Shown: one piece after another, positions 48,756 to 61,913 of the stretch
Numbering within the stretch: position 1 is the stretch's first letter
How the letters are laid out: each line of letters starts with the position of its first letter
Source: Steinernema hermaphroditum
Taxonomy: Eukaryota > Nematoda > Chromadorea > Rhabditida > Steinernematidae
Assembly (NCBI GenBank): GCA_030435675.1
Contig: CM059625.1
Coordinates: 16,616,001-16,680,000, forward strand
Direction: 5' to 3'
DNA length: 64,000 bases
The notes under the pieces: model-generated
Seen by the model: the letters and a program-made list of their open reading frames with translations, nothing else
The model's database searches: none
What the model was told of the DNA's origin: nothing
Program-made: the position numbers and the translations under genes

Positions 48756-49944
48756 TTAGACACCAGTCTCCAGGGAATGATAGTTTCTGGTCGGCTGCTC
48801 GGCCAGAGGTGTATTCGGAGAAGACGGCGCCGGCGGAGGAGGCATTGGAATCGGTCCGGCCCTGGGAGATGGCGGACTACGGCTTCCACGAGGCTAAAAT
48901 ACGATTGAAGATTTCCTGCTTTTCTATCTGCATCTTACAGATCCACCAGGAGAAGGCTGTTCTGCAGCCGATGAGGTGTTTGGCTGTGTGACGATGGGTG
49001 GCGTTCCGGATTCCTCCTCACCATAGTCAGCAGGCCCGAATTCGTCTTCATCATGAGCTGGCTTGTATTTGCCACAGCAGAAGTTGCAGCAGCAGTTGCA
49101 GCAACAGAACCAGCCGCATCCACAACAGCAACAGCAACCAGTGAAGATGCAGCAGAACAGCAGCGTCCACTAAAGTTTTACATCAGTAAACCGTACTCTT
49201 CGTTATAACTTACTCTGAACCACGGTTTCAGTGCAATACGCACCAAATGGTCGTCATCTCCAAACTGTTCTAGCATCTTCAGACCCATTTCACCATACTG
49301 ATCGTAGATCTTTCGCTTCGAAGGATTTGACAGAACACTGTTGGCATGGTTGATTTCTTTGAACTAAAATGCGTAACTTAACAAGTGTGCAGCCAAGATT
49401 TGTCTTGCTTGTATCATCCAGTGGCATTCAATTTTTCCGTTATCAGCGAAAAATTAAGTTTACGAAAAATAATTCAATCTAAAAAACGAACCGACCCTTT
49501 CGGTTTTTTCCGGATCTCCATCCAAGTTCTTGTCGGGATGGTAGCGCAACGCGAGCTTTCGATAGGCTTTCTTGATGTCTTCTTCTGTTGCAGTCTTTGG
49601 TATTCCCAGAACATCGTACAGGTGGTGACCTTTTGTGCTGAAATGAAGTGAGTGTTAGATTTGCGTGCGTATCTCGATAATCCAATGAAAGAAAAAATAG
49701 ACTTTAATTCACTCACGAAATAAGCAGTGAATTTAAATGCTGTTACATGCAAAAATGTAGAAAATTTTCCGAAAATTCCGTTCACTGTTTAAATATTCCA
49801 GTGCTATCTTCAGCAAGAATGAAGAATTCATTCTAAACTCGCAAATACGGATCAATTACATACCACAAGCCCTTAATAATAAACTTACGATTCCTGACGA
49901 GTAAGACGCCTCGGTTCTCCCTCTTCGAGTTGCGGACTAGCCAT
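48756..49944 (-). CDS. dnj-14: Cysteine string protein (DnaJ/Hsp40, DNAJC5-type)
   Basis: Five minus-strand exons: 49944-49889, 49637-49496, 49363-49214, 49169-48939, 48893-48756, giving 238 aa. The J domain starts at [20 protein letters not shown] and has the catalytic HPD at about 52-54 (RYHPDKN). The linker [20 protein letters not shown] and the QFGDDD region follow. The cysteine string at about 122-148 has 16 Cys, including runs of five and two runs of three. A Pro/Ser-rich tail ends the protein. CSP is palmitoylated on the string, sits on synaptic vesicles and works with Hsc70 and SGT to keep SNAP-25 folded. Exon 2 ends at a weak GTCGGT donor, needed to keep the frame. The ATG lies 2 nt after a TCTTCAG acceptor. 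Confidence 0.95.
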
Positions 49945-50544
49945 ACCTGAAGACGGACAATATCGATAACGAGCACGACAACTGTACGCACGGTCACGTC
50001 GCACTGAATCATCGCGAATTCGAATCGTGAAGCTAGCGTGCCACTGAACAAACACCGTTTCGAACGTGAGGCTTTCTAGTCGATAGAAATGTAATGGAAA
50101 AATTCAGCTGCGCCTTTAGGGGAAAACATGTTTACGTCGCAACTTGTGGCTATGCAGCACCACAATAAGCGGTATAACCGATTCAATTCGTTAACGCAAA
50201 CAAAAGGTGGCTTTCCGTTTGAAATCGCTTACGTTGTGTTCTCAAGGAGGTTCGCGCCAAGAGTTCGGATGAAGACGCGAGAGGAGCAGCAAGAAGGAAC
50301 TGGTGAACTGTTTGTTCCCACATCATGTGCATTAGCACCGAATTCTTCTTCTGATCGCCAACATTATCGATTAAAGTCCGAATAGAGCGGGATGGCAGAC
50401 TGTTGAACGTATGAGGCGTGCAAGGCCAGAGTACATTGCTTCTGATATGATACGCAAACTGGACGAATCACCAAGGGTAATAAGAATAACCAAGGATAAG
50501 TAACGAGGAACAGTTTATTGCAGTGTGATATATGCAGAGAAGTT
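49945..50544. other. Region between tim-1 stop and dnj-14 start (both minus strand)
   Basis: About 600 bases. No exon seen. The genes are in the same orientation, but the gap is longer than typical nematode operon spacing. Confidence 0.5.
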
Positions 50545-53500
50545 CTAATCACTTTCATCATCACTAAATGAAACCCTTTTCCTCTTAGCACTAGGCGCTA
50601 TATCCTCGATATCAGAACCGGATTCATTTCCCAGAAGATCGTCTTCGTCCTCAGAGAATTCCATTTCCAGTTCTGGCGATAGGGCATGGGGTCTTCCCTC
50701 GTGATCCTCCGGCAGGTCAGGAATGGCATCAAGGCGCCTACGTAAATCTTCTTGATCCTCAACACTTGTTGCTTTTCTCTTCTTTTGCTTGGTCTTCTTG
50801 GGCTTGGTTCTCAAATCACCCATGTTCAAGCCCATTTTCTTCAACTTCAGCAAGACTTGCTTCCTATTTCGCGTCTGGCTTAAGTTGTGCTCGATGAAGT
50901 CCGCAACATCCATGCCTTCCGGCTTGTCCTCAAACGCCATAAACTCTTCGTGCAGTTTCTCGACCTCTTCCTCCAACTCTTCCGGCCATAGTATACCTTT
51001 CATGATCTTGTCTTTTCTGAACACCACATACATGAACATATACTGAGAAGAATACTGATCTTACTCAAAAGCACCGTATCCATTCTCGATATCGAACGTC
51101 TCCGAACTGTTCTTCCAGAATAACAGTTCAACGATTAACTTTGGGCCGCGTTCAGTTAGACATTTAAAGAATTTACGCAGTAAGTGGTAACCGAATTCGT
51201 AGATCTGATAATACTTATGGGCTTTAATCTTCGAGGAGTGCAGTCCGTTAAACTCTTTTTTCACTTTGAGCAGGGTTTGGAAAATAGACAGCTGAATATA
51301 GCCTTATATAGAAAGCAAGTCAGTATGTTGCACTCACATGATATAGCCTGGATGGTTGCGCAAAATCGAACGCAATACGATGCAATAGCCTTAACACAGA
51401 CTTGTTAACATCGGCGGGATTTCGTTCGTAATCAGCGAAAAGCACAGCAATCCTAGAAAAAGTAGTACAGCATTTCCACAGGGTTTCCAAAAAAAAATCC
51501 TACCATCTTAGTGCTTCCGGGCGAGCAAACGTAAGCACATATTCGTCAAATTTGAAATCAATCTCTTTGGTTGTGTAGTGATCAACCTCTTCCTCTTCGA
51601 GCTCGAGCCCATCAGAAGACAGTTCGTTATGATCCCCTCCACCGTCAAGAAACTCGTCGGAACCATAAACCTTAAAAACACAAATATGAATAAATCAGTG
51701 GAATAAAGCTGTTACCTTCTCGCGCTCCGCATTGTACTCTTTTGAAACTTCGCTCAAATCAGTGAAGAACAATTCATGAAGTTCGTTGAATTCATCTTCC
51801 GGTCCCATGTCATCTGAACCGAACATCCCATTTGGCCAAAGTTCACGAGCACCATGATATAGCCCCAGTGCATGTGAAATATTTCCTTCACGTAACTGCC
51901 GTTGGATCAACAACATGGCAAATGACATTTCCTGTTCGGCGGAAACTTTCAGTAAACTGTCGATGACAACCACATCCATGTCTATTTCACCGTAACCATT
52001 GAGAAGCTCCGACAGTTCTTCTGTCACATCGTCATCCCAGATCGTTTGAAGTTCGCTATCCGGAATGTTGTCGACGGTAACGGCGTACTCATTTTCATTC
52101 CCTAGAAAATCAAATTTGATAATTTGTATTTTAACTGTGCCATACTTATAGCTTCCTTCTTCTTTTGCCGTCGGCGTTGCACCTTTTGCCGCTTAGACAC
52201 CACTCTTAAAGCGCCTTCTTTGTAGCTACGTTCCATTATTCGAATATAGTAGTGAATAAATAGCGCCATATCACGCAAAACTTGCTTTGACATGAATTTC
52301 GGCTTAAATTGGCAAAATGCGGATCAGTCAAGTGACGATAACAAATATACCGCAAATCTCTTCAATATGTCGTAGCCTGTGTCACGATATTCTTCCAGTT
52401 TCAGGATTTCATTTGCGAGCTCCTTGCAAATCTCCAGGGTTTCACCTTCCGATCTAATGATGAAGTGGTTCAGGCTGAAATATGAATCATAAAGGATGAA
52501 ACAGCAGTAAAGTTTTTATATACCACATCAGCAATTCCTTGAATGCAGCAATTGCAAATTGAGCTTTAGTGCCAATCATCTTAGCTTCTGCCTTGTTGAC
52601 ATTCATTTGATCCATGTAGTCATCAACAGTTGTCTGCACGTGGTGAAAAGTGGTCTTGCACACAACATCTTCAACCTGAACGACGACGATTTAAGCACAC
52701 GCATCGAACAAAAATTTACATGAGAGAACGACATTTTTGCGAGCCGGACATATTCCATCCCCAACTGCATTGCAAGGAAATAGTGTACGTCCGCTGTTCG
52801 ATTAGCAAGTGTCTTGTTTCCGAAGGCCTAAATTACAGGGCGATTAGTATCGTACGTTGCACAATTAAAAACAAACAGGTTCTTTCGCGTTCTTCAGCAA
52901 ATTTGAAAAAGCTGATGGTAGAAAGACTTCGTAGAACTTCTTCAGCTTCATACGCACCTCTTCACTGGACAAATGAGTAGCTCTCTTGGTTTCAATTATA
53001 CAATCTTTCCTGTCGGCTTTTCTTCGTTCCTTACGCTCAGTAAGGTGGTTTACTGAGTTAACGTCGGTCATAACGCTTAACAGTAGTTGTAATGATGAAA
53101 CACGCACAGGAACCCCATACCGTTGGACGATCGTATCGTTTTCCTTGTTCACAGCCTTCAGCCCTTTCACAGTGAAGGATCCGACAAATGCTGAATGGCG
53201 CGACCCTATCTGCCGGCGCCTCGCTAACACCTTTTCCCGTTCTTGATCTACCGACTTTTGCAACATCTGCTGGTTGATTTCTTTTTGCTGCACAGTTCCG
53301 GAAAGATATATATCGCTGGGTTTCTGCAAGTTATGACATTAGACTCATCGAGACTGGTGGTATGTATGGCTTACATGCTCCTTCAGCAACAGTGCAAAGA
53401 TTTCGAGGACATGGAGATGGAAGTCCCTCTCGCGCTTGTTGGCTCCTATTTCTGTTAAGGCGTCTCCAAGTCCTGCGTCTAGGAAGGCAACAACTACGTG

Positions 53501-54142
53501 ATCGTGAGTGTTCATGTCTTCCGAAGTTCTCTGTTTATCACTTTCAACACAGTCGATGGCGAGCGCGTATTTCAGTAGCAGCATTATTCGTTCAATGAGC
53601 ATCTTTTTCGTTTCGCTTCTATCTTCCCAACTCTAAAGTAAGTTACAAACATTCAAAGCAAAGTAGTTGTGTGTACTAACCAAAGCAAAGAAGCGCTCAA
53701 TTCTCCTGCAAAGTACTGTCATAAACTCCAGCGACGCAAACGCGAGTTTCGCTCTTGTTAGATTCGCATTGAGATCCATGTAGAGCTTCCATTCTTCCTT
53801 CGTTTCGGGCATCTCACCTCTGTACACGAGAGACACAGGCTGACACAAGTTGATGGCCAATCGCAGGGCCACATCGAAGACGTTCTCCGGCGTATCGGAA
53901 GCGCTCATGATCGGAACCAAATCAGTTTTGATGATGTTTTGATCCCCGCAGATCTTGCGGTAGTCCTTTTGATTGTCATTGCGGAGGAATGTGATGAGAT
54001 CACGAACAGATTCTAAAGCAGTTCTAGATTACCTTGAGCAAATGGAAAATAACCAACCGTAACAGTCAGGCTCTCTATGGTAGACACCCTTCTTGTCCCG
54101 GAAGCCGAGAGCACCAATGGTTGACTGCACTATCGCAGCCAT
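50545..54142 (-). CDS. tim-1: Timeless homologue (replication fork protection complex)
   Basis: Thirteen minus-strand exons: 54142-54058, 54012-53681, 53632-53375, 53323-52877, 52827-52720, 52675-52524, 52474-52351, 52302-52146, 52101-51716, 51670-51504, 51452-51338, 51291-51065, 51016-50545, giving 1009 aa. The N-terminus resembles Timeless (STIGALGFRDKKGVYHREPD, then ESVRDLITFLRN and LRLAINLCQPVSLVYRGE). Later landmarks are SRHSAFVGSFTVKGLKAV, ARELWPNGMFGSDDMGPEDE and KLIVELLFWKNS, each matching human TIMELESS. The acidic tail ends KRKRVSFSDDESD. Timeless, with Tipin, travels with the CMG helicase, supports fork speed and checkpoint signalling, and links to cohesion. The last intron is taken as 49 nt, because the nearest acceptor would leave only 22 nt. 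Confidence 0.95.
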
Positions 54143-54775
54143 GCACAATAAACCTGTAACGCAAGCAGTTTAGTTGATATTTCTATGAGATAATCGCGGA
54201 CAATTCTTAAATTATGGTGTAAACCATAAGAGCGCTAAGCACGTTTGCAATCCCGCGCATAAGAAAGTGACCTCACACTAATGCTGCCCGTTCAAACAAC
54301 TAGTTTTCGCGCAAAAAAATGAAACCGAACTTTCTGCGCTTGTGATTTACAGCTCGTCGCGAGATTTTCGCTTCGCCTAGCTTGCTTGGTGCCATCGCTC
54401 CCGCGCTCCCCTCCATTGCTGTTATTTAACAGAAATTTTATCCATATCTAACTGACGAGTAGCGCATCCCTTGTTTCTGCACCTATCATGGAAACGCTCT
54501 AGAGAAAGTGCCCGAGGGCGGTTCGAACTTTTGCATTATCCCGTCGTGCAGTCGATTGAACGAAATGTTGGGTCCCACCGCGATTGTTAATCGACAACGG
54601 CAACCAATTCTTTTCCATTGCGGCGGCGATGCGAGCAAAGCACGCAACGTACGAATCACAGAATTTTGCAAGGGTTTGCCGATTTTAGCATTTTTTCAAA
54701 CCATAGTCGCGTAAATTATGCTCTTCTGTCGTGATATCAGTTTACTCGAAATGAGACTGTCTGCAGGCTGGGAAA
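54143..54775. other. Divergent promoter region of tim-1 and ATP synthase gamma
   Basis: No exon supported; short ORFs at 54486-54714 overlap on both strands. GC-rich centre. A CTGCAG acceptor at 54766 precedes the gamma start. Confidence 0.55.
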
Positions 54776-55769
54776 ATGATCCTCTCATCGGCTGCCGGAA
54801 AGATCTCGCAGGCATGCATGACTAACGTCTCGCAGCAGCGTGGAATGGCCACCTTGAAGGACATCTCCATTCGTCTGAAGTCCGTTAAGAACATCCAGAA
54901 AATCACGAAGTCCATGAAGATGGTTGCCGCCGCTAAGTACGCCAAGGCTGAGCGCGAACTGAAGGGCGCTCGCGCTTACGGAGAGGGAGCTCAGGCCTTC
55001 TACGATAACATTAACGAAGCTGCCGTGGAGGGACAGCAGGCTACCAAGAAGAAGCTCCTTGTTCTCATGACCAGCGATCGTGGACTGTGCGGAGCTGTTC
55101 ACAGTGCCATTGCCAAGGTATACAAACGCATGTGACGATAATTTCTATCCTAACTTTCTGCAGGAAGCTAAGAACATCCTGAGGAATAAGACTTCCGAAA
55201 CCGAATACAAGCTTGTCATCATTGGCGACAAGGCCAAGGCTGCCATGGGCCGCATCTACGGAGATGATATCCTTTTCTCCGCTAACGAGATTGGACGTCA
55301 GCCTCCCACCTTCGAAGATGCCTCTGTTGCTGCTGAGGCCATCCTCACCTCTGGCTACGAATTCGACGAGGTTGGTGATTTGTTCTCATTTCTACAATCT
55401 AATACTTGTTTCCTCCCACAGGGTCAAATTCTGTACAACCGTTTCAAGTCTGTCGTCTCGTATGAAACCAAGAAGATGCCTATCCTCCCGCTGGAAGCTG
55501 TCAAGTCCAAGGACAAGCTCAGCACCTATGATTCCATTGATGATGATGTTCTGAAGAGCTACACCGAGTACTCGCTCGCCCAGCTGATCTACTACGCTAT
55601 GAAGGAATGCGCTACCAGTGAACAGTCTTCTCGCATGACTGCTATGGACGGAGCTAGCAAGAACGCCGGTGAGATGATCGACAAACTCACCCTTCAGTTC
55701 AACCGCACCCGTCAAGCCGTGATCACCCGAGAACTTATTGAAATCATTTCTGGCGCTGCCTGTGTCTAA
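54776..55769 (+). CDS. Mitochondrial ATP synthase F1 gamma subunit
   Basis: Three exons join at phase 0: 54776-55117, 55164-55370, 55422-55769, giving 298 aa, the normal size. The first ~25 residues are Ser/Ala/Lys-rich without acids, a mitochondrial presequence. The mature start [20 protein letters not shown] and [20 protein letters not shown] are the gamma N-terminal helix. [20 protein letters not shown] is the conserved core. The C-terminal helix is [20 protein letters not shown] followed by LIEIISGA. Gamma is the rotating shaft inside the alpha3-beta3 head and couples proton flow to ATP synthesis. Codon bias is high. The next gene starts only 185 nt after the stop on the same strand, which suggests an operon. 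Confidence 0.97.
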
Positions 55770-55953
55770 GCATATTAGGACTGTCGGTTATGCCGTTTTC
55801 TGTTTCGTATAGATTTCTTAGAGAATGTAAAATTGAGGCATAAACTGTTTTGTTATCATCCTTGTGGTTCTGACCATGCTATAATTATTTTTATCGGCGA
55901 TCGTTTGCTTTGCAAAGTGTGGATGATTTATTTCGTAGGCCCGAGTTTCTGTT

Positions 55954-58900
55954 ATGGCTGCCTTTAACTTGGAGGATATCGAAAGGTTGGAGAGGGCCGC
56001 CGATGTGTTTCTTGTAAGTGGCATCCGCTTATTCGGGTGTTGGTGTGAACACTGCAGTTCTTCAGGGCGACCCTTCCAAGGTAACCAAGGAACAACGGCG
56101 AGAGGCGGAGTCGTTTTTCGATACGCTGCAGAAGTCGAATTTAAGCCTTGAACAGTGCCTGTACATATTCGGTTTGTATCGGAGTCGTTAACGCCCGCAA
56201 TCTTTATTTTCAGAGAAGACGTCAAGTCCATTTGTCATATTCCAAGTCTCCCAGTGTCTCGGACTCGCGGTTTTCCGCGATTGGGCTCAGCTGAGTGACC
56301 AGACGGTGCACGATGCATATCAGTTTCTCCTCAAATTTGCCATTGACAATCCACACTTACCACCCTTTGCTATCAGCGAGCTGTTTAAATGTTCGGCGCG
56401 CATCTTCAAGCGTGGAATTCTTGATGAGCAGAAGAAGAACAGTTCGTCTGCGATATATTCACTTATTCGTAGTCTAATCACGAGCGAGTCCGAAAGCTAT
56501 GTAAGTTTTCCTCAGCTCAATACCATCAACAATCGTTTCCAAAACCGATGCCGAAATTTCTACATATTTTTCCGCTATAGCGTCCGCGCTAGTACACCCT
56601 TTTGGCTAATGTCAATCCCAATGGCGAGCACGTACGCATGATTTTTTTTCTCCTGATATTTTTCGAACAAAGTCGCAACCACTGTTTTATTTTATTTGAC
56701 AAGAATGTCCTCTATCGCGGGACGATCGTTTCATACCAAACAGTGTTTACTGATTGGCTTACGAATAGCCGGAACTCAGAAAAAATCAAGACATATGTTT
56801 TCATTTCTATGATCGTTGTTGAACGCTAAGAAGAGTAATGAGTGAAATGTTTCAGCGAATACTCGGATGCCAGGTTATCGAAGCTCTTGCTGCCGAATTT
56901 TCGTCGTCGTGGGGAGGATCGAAATATGGACTGACGTGGGATTTCCACATCCGCGCCAAACGAGCATTTGAAGTGAGGCACTCCACTCGCTTAGTATAGA
57001 AATTCTGTTTATTTAGAGCAATGGACTGAAGGAGTTGTTCAGTCTGGCACTGCAAATTATAGGAAGTCTTGCACAACAACCAGAATATGTTTACGAAGCC
57101 GATGCTGTTCACGTTCAGCTAGCTCAGAAGTTCCTCGGTATCGCTAACATCGTTCTCTCATGGAATTTCTCCCCCAAAATCGTCAACAGCAACCTTCTTT
57201 TCCACGGAGAAAATCACCCGTCCGATACCGCCTTTCGGCCTCCCGAAGAATGGAAGGATGTCGTGCAAAACCCTGAATTCGTCAACCTGTTTTTCCGAGT
57301 ATGTTCATAACGCCGCTTTCTCGATAATATAATGTCGTTTACAGCTCCATTCATGCGTTCGCCGAAACGACTACTTGTGCACGATGTCCATGCAGTGCAT
57401 CGCGCAACTAGCCACAGTCATGGGGGAGGTGATGGGGGGCCCTCCGACCATCGGCGAATTCCATGGATTCCATGATCAGTATCTTAACAACTATCTTACA
57501 CGATTTCTGGAGACGTTTGAGAAGTAAGAATTGTCATTTTTTGTTACCCACAGTCCAGTTGTGGAAGACAAATGTCTGCTTTACATATGAGATATCGCAT
57601 GGAAACGCAACACCTTCTGGAATGAGCGAAACCTAAATGTGTTTCAGCCAACCAGCCGAGATCGAAATCGTGTTTGTCGCCTCTTCAATGTACAAACTCC
57701 TCACCTACCACCCCCTGCCTCTATTTTTCCGTCTTCCAACGGACATGCTGCGCCGATGGCTCTCCACAATAACCACCAGAATCATCACCTACACTCCTAT
57801 CGCCGTGCGGGGTATGCTTGAAGATCCGACGCATACAGGATACGAAGCGCTTAAATTATTGTACCAAACGTGGGCTGTAGTGCTACAAAGCAAGAACACC
57901 TACTATAAAAAGTTAGAGATCCCCATCAACAACGTTGACTTTCTTGACTACCTAACCAGGGATATTGTCAACGAACTGCTGAAAAGTCTCATTCATCAAG
58001 TTGACGTTAGTTGTCTACCTCGCTCACATTAGATACGCGTAATGTATTTTAGAACGACGATGAAGTAAATGATGACCACGAACACGAAGACGACATCATT
58101 CAGTTCTCCGATCATCTTCGCCAAATCGGCACTTTTGTTTCGGCATGCCCTCAAACGACTGTCGATGTTTTGGCTACGTAAGTTGGCAGTTACCGAGGAT
58201 ATATTATGTGACTTGGGTTTAGCATACTGCATGAAAAGGTATCTCAACTGCCTACAGTTTACAGCAGTAACGATTGGAACGCTCTACGTCATTGGCAAGA
58301 AGGCATTCACTGGACACTGCTGGTTGTAGGTAGGATCATTTCGAAAAAAAAACTAACTAGGATGCATACTGTGGACATTTTGCTATTAATCAATACGCAT
58401 TGTAACCTACTCCCGTTCCAATAAAGTGAAAAGCTTAATTGACTATCACCATTACAGGTTACTCTCTGACCAACGAACAAGTCGGAGCTTTCATTCCCGC
58501 TAACCTTGTCAACTACTGCCTGGACTCGGCGGCAAAACGTGGAACTGCTACTCCCCTGGACGGAAAAAACTTCATCCAACAGTGTATCGACAACCCTGAA
58601 CAGCTGGTGCTAAACCCAAATCTAGAGCCGATTATCAGGTACTGTATATCTTGTCCAAAGTAGATTTTGGTGTTTTCAGTGTCTTCGGTCATCTACTTTC
58701 TCTGTGCTCTCTGCAGTACCATGTTCTTACACGCGGTGGTATTGGAGGCCTCAGTCCGACTGTCCTCAGAAGTACACTATGGGCGACACGGCGAATGATT
58801 AGTGCCTTAACGGCCCGAGATGAAGAAGGCAACGATCCTATTATGGCCCCGTCGAGCGAATATTATAGCATCTTACAGCTGGTCATGATGGAGAAAGGTT

Positions 58901-60631
58901 CCGAAATCTCTCTGGTGGTGGTCAATTTCTTCTTGAACTTCTGCTTTGATATTATAGATAAAATGTCAGGAGAGACCAAGTGAGTTAACTCTTCGATATT
59001 GCACAAAAAAAAAAGAAAAATCTATCGACTAAATATATATATGTTGCGTCACCTAGGGTATGCGAGGAGGCTATCATGACACTGCTGAACGTTGCGGACG
59101 GTCGTCCCCAAGAAGTGGCAGGCAATGACATCTTCTACGATAAGCTCGGAACTGTTAAGTTGGAGAAGGTGAACTCACGCCGCCTTTTGGTCAGCTCTCT
59201 TGTGGCCATCGGGTCAATGTGCGATGAACCCCACCATCATGATAGGATGGCGAACATGGTAACACCAATTAGCCAATTATAAAACCTCCACCTGAAACTG
59301 TTTCAGATTCTCAAACCCCTCGCTGAACGTTACCACCATCTAGTCCAGACCGGCGGGAACTTTTCTGATATCGTGGACTTGTTAGAATGTTTCTGCGGCG
59401 TTGCTGAAGCTGCCCAGTCCTTTACCGCCAATATCCTCCTCAGTATTTTCTGATATACGTGACATGAGACTTATATATAATTTCAGATTACTTGTTCCCA
59501 ATACTCGAGCTTTGTCCTCAAGTCCTCAATGGAGCAAAACACGAGCAAGCCGTGGTAGATAGTGTACTGAGGCTGTTCGCTGAAGTTACGAAGCATCTCA
59601 TCATCTTTATCGATGAAATCGAAGTTACTAGGAAGGTGTATAACATTGTAGCCGTTCTCATGGAAGTATATCGTGACACTCAACTGGGAAAGTACAAGTC
59701 GCACCTGGTTGATGAAGAAGAACAGTCCTCTGATCTGATTTATTTCTTGGATGTAGTAACGAATATTCTCTCCAAGGACATTTTCAATTCTGCCGAGCCA
59801 GGGTCCATCAGCGATGGTGTCAAGATCTCACTCCTTGGTAAGTGATAAATCCAATCCAACAATGCTTAAAAATCAGCGGGAGCAAATACCTACGCCGCTA
59901 ATTTAACCGATATCAAAAAACCATAATAACGAAATGTGATTGTTTCAGAGTTCAACATGCTCCTTCCCCTCATGGACAAGACTTTGCTTCGCATGCCAGC
60001 CATCTGCTCACGCTTCTTTAAATTCATTCTTTACATGACCGAACTCTATCCCGAAACCTTTTCTTATGTGGAGGAAGAAACTGTTGTCATGCTGTTCCCC
60101 ATCATGAAGGCTGTGCTGACGTCAGAGTATGGTACTGAGGTTATGGTGAATTGCATCGAGTCGATTGGACACATCGCTCAATATTTTCTGCGTCCTAATG
60201 TTACCAAAGTTGATTTCATCACTAACCGACTTGCAGAACTTTTGCCGGTAATGGTTTATGCTTGTATATAGTTGAATAAGGTCTAAATAATTTAGGATGT
60301 ATTCACCATTACAATGCAGAATGGAGCTCAGCTAGAAATCTTCAAGAACGGAACTACAACACTATTTAACATTATCTGTTGTGCTCAGGTACGCTGTTGT
60401 TATACTCAGCGTTATTCTATCAATGTGTTTCAGGAGGGCTTCACAACATATGTTCGTCACCTCATCGAAATGCAGCGAAGCCCCGAGGTCAGCAACAACG
60501 TAGCTACTGCATTCGAGGAGCTAATGAGCGACTTCGACGGGTCCTGCAACCGACGACAGCTTCGCATCTTCCGTGACAAGTTCGAAACGTTTCTTGCTCG
60601 GGTTAAGGGGCAACTCTGCCTCTTCCACTGA
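55954..60631 (+). CDS. XPO4: Exportin-4 (importin-beta family)
   Basis: Sixteen exons join in frame: 55954-56013, 56066-56171, 56214-56500, 56856-56972, 57017-57298, 57345-57523, 57648-58005, 58053-58177, 58223-58329, 58458-58638, 58680-58979, 59057-59258, 59307-59442, 59487-59837, 59949-60247, 60296-60388, with a last exon 60434-60631, giving 1126 aa (human XPO4 1151). Matches along the length include FVIFQVSQCLGLAVFRDWAQ, KFLGIANIVLSWNFSP, RPPEEWKDVVQNPEFVNLFF, WQEGIHWTLLVVG and KFETFLARVKGQLCLFH. These are XPO4 features rather than XPO7. Exportin-4 is a Ran-GTP-dependent HEAT-repeat carrier that exports eIF5A and SMAD3 and can import SOX factors. It lies close behind ATP synthase gamma. 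Confidence 0.92.
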
Positions 60632-60727
60632 ACGGGTGCATTATGAGTCCGATTAAACGCCAAATCTCACGTCATTACGGGCTTGTCTTTGAGGTCTCAG
60701 TGCTGTCTCAACCATAAGAGCCGGCTA

Positions 60728-60733
60728 AATAAA
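60728..60733 (+). terminator. Poly(A) signal AATAAA of exportin-4
   Basis: AATAAA about 97 nt after the stop codon at 60631. Confidence 0.6.
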
Positions 60734-60950
60734 ATTCCTGTCGCACACTGGTTTTCTCAGCTACATTAAATGCAGTGGAATGACTACAGCACATCCGTGA
60801 GGAACGGCTATGCAATTTTCGGCCGATGTGAAAAACGTCGCTGAAAGAAGCAGGTTTATTTATTAATTGTTATAATTCTAAATACATACAAATACGAAAG
60901 AAAAGATGAGAAAAAGCTTTCCACCATGGTAGAATTCCAACCATAGCTGG

Positions 60951-61175
60951 GCGAGACGAGTCCTTCGTAACCTCGAGACTCGAGACCAAAATGAAAATGT
61001 CGAGACGAGACTCGAGACTTTTCCACCCTTTCAGTCACCATTCAAGTGCACAGCCTCAGAACACAGCCACACTAGCCGACGCCACATTCTCAAAAGTCGA
61101 CGCCGCTTCAGCCCAGAGCCGAGAATCAGAGAATCGAGACCAAATAAAAACCCTCGAGACTCGAGCCTTGCGCAG
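60951..61175. repeat. Degenerate GAGAC / CTCGAG repeat cluster
   Basis: Repeated copies of CGAGAC and CTCGAGAC occur at both ends of this stretch (60951-61020 and 61115-61165), with the palindrome CTCGAG several times. A weaker, similar cluster with CGAGAT/CGAGAC lies near 10840-10920. The function is unknown; a decayed transposon end is possible. Confidence 0.5.
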
Positions 61176-61913
61176 CCCTGATTCCAATTTGTTATCTTCG
61201 GTTCCGTAGATCGACGAGTTATACATACTGCTATGTCGTGAACCTAACTCATGCTTTATGTAAAGTTGTTCACACACAACGAACTTCATGTCAAAAGTGA
61301 CTTTCTTTCTTTTCTTTGGTACGGACCAACGAGTCGTTTTCGGACTCGTCGGCATCTCTGCACCTCACTTTACCCTCAGACACACTTAATATAGTGACAA
61401 GGCTGACATACGAATGGAGATCTTGTTAACAAGTGACATGTCCCTAACATTGACATTTTCCGGCACGATTATTTCCCTGCCAATTGCGTGCACGGAGACC
61501 CTCGCGCATGCTGTTGCTCTAATACACAGGTTTGCAATTGCGTGCACTTGTGAATCTGACGCGCTACGTGTGTGGTCTACCACACCACCTAATAGGCATC
61601 ACCACGACTTGCCGCCTTCCTTCGCCGATTCGTAATGCAGGGTCTCATCGCGACATTATTGACTACGATAGGAAGCCCATCCCAAAACAGAAGAGAATAC
61701 TTGGAGTTTGAATTTGCCGGTCTGTTGGCAAAACTCAGGTGCCAAACGTGCCTTACAAAATGAAATCTAAAAATAAAATCTCTGACGATATTGGACACAT
61801 CCTAATCTTTAATGATATTTCATATTCTATTGCAACGGATTATGTCGAGATCGCGAGTTTCTGCTAGATTTGAATCTATACGCGACTGTTTTTCAGAACC
61901 TCACACTGGTAAT

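Larger units (their letters stand above)
60632..61913. other. 1.3-kb intergenic region with GAGAC repeats
   Basis: Starts with the exportin-4 3' UTR and its poly(A) signal, then holds a cluster of CGAGAC/CTCGAG repeats at 60951-61175. The rest shows only short ORFs. A TTTTCAG acceptor at 61896 serves rpl-29. Confidence 0.5.

Noticed and set aside
52865..53329. Reading the tim-1 fourth exon through to a stop at 52865 as a gene end
   Set aside because: A GTTTGT donor at 52876 and the following in-phase exons with Timeless similarity show that the frame continues.
56306..56641. Extension of the exportin-4 third exon past 56500
   Set aside because: The GTAAGT donor at 56501 and the in-phase next exon at 56856 match exportin-4; the read-through part does not.
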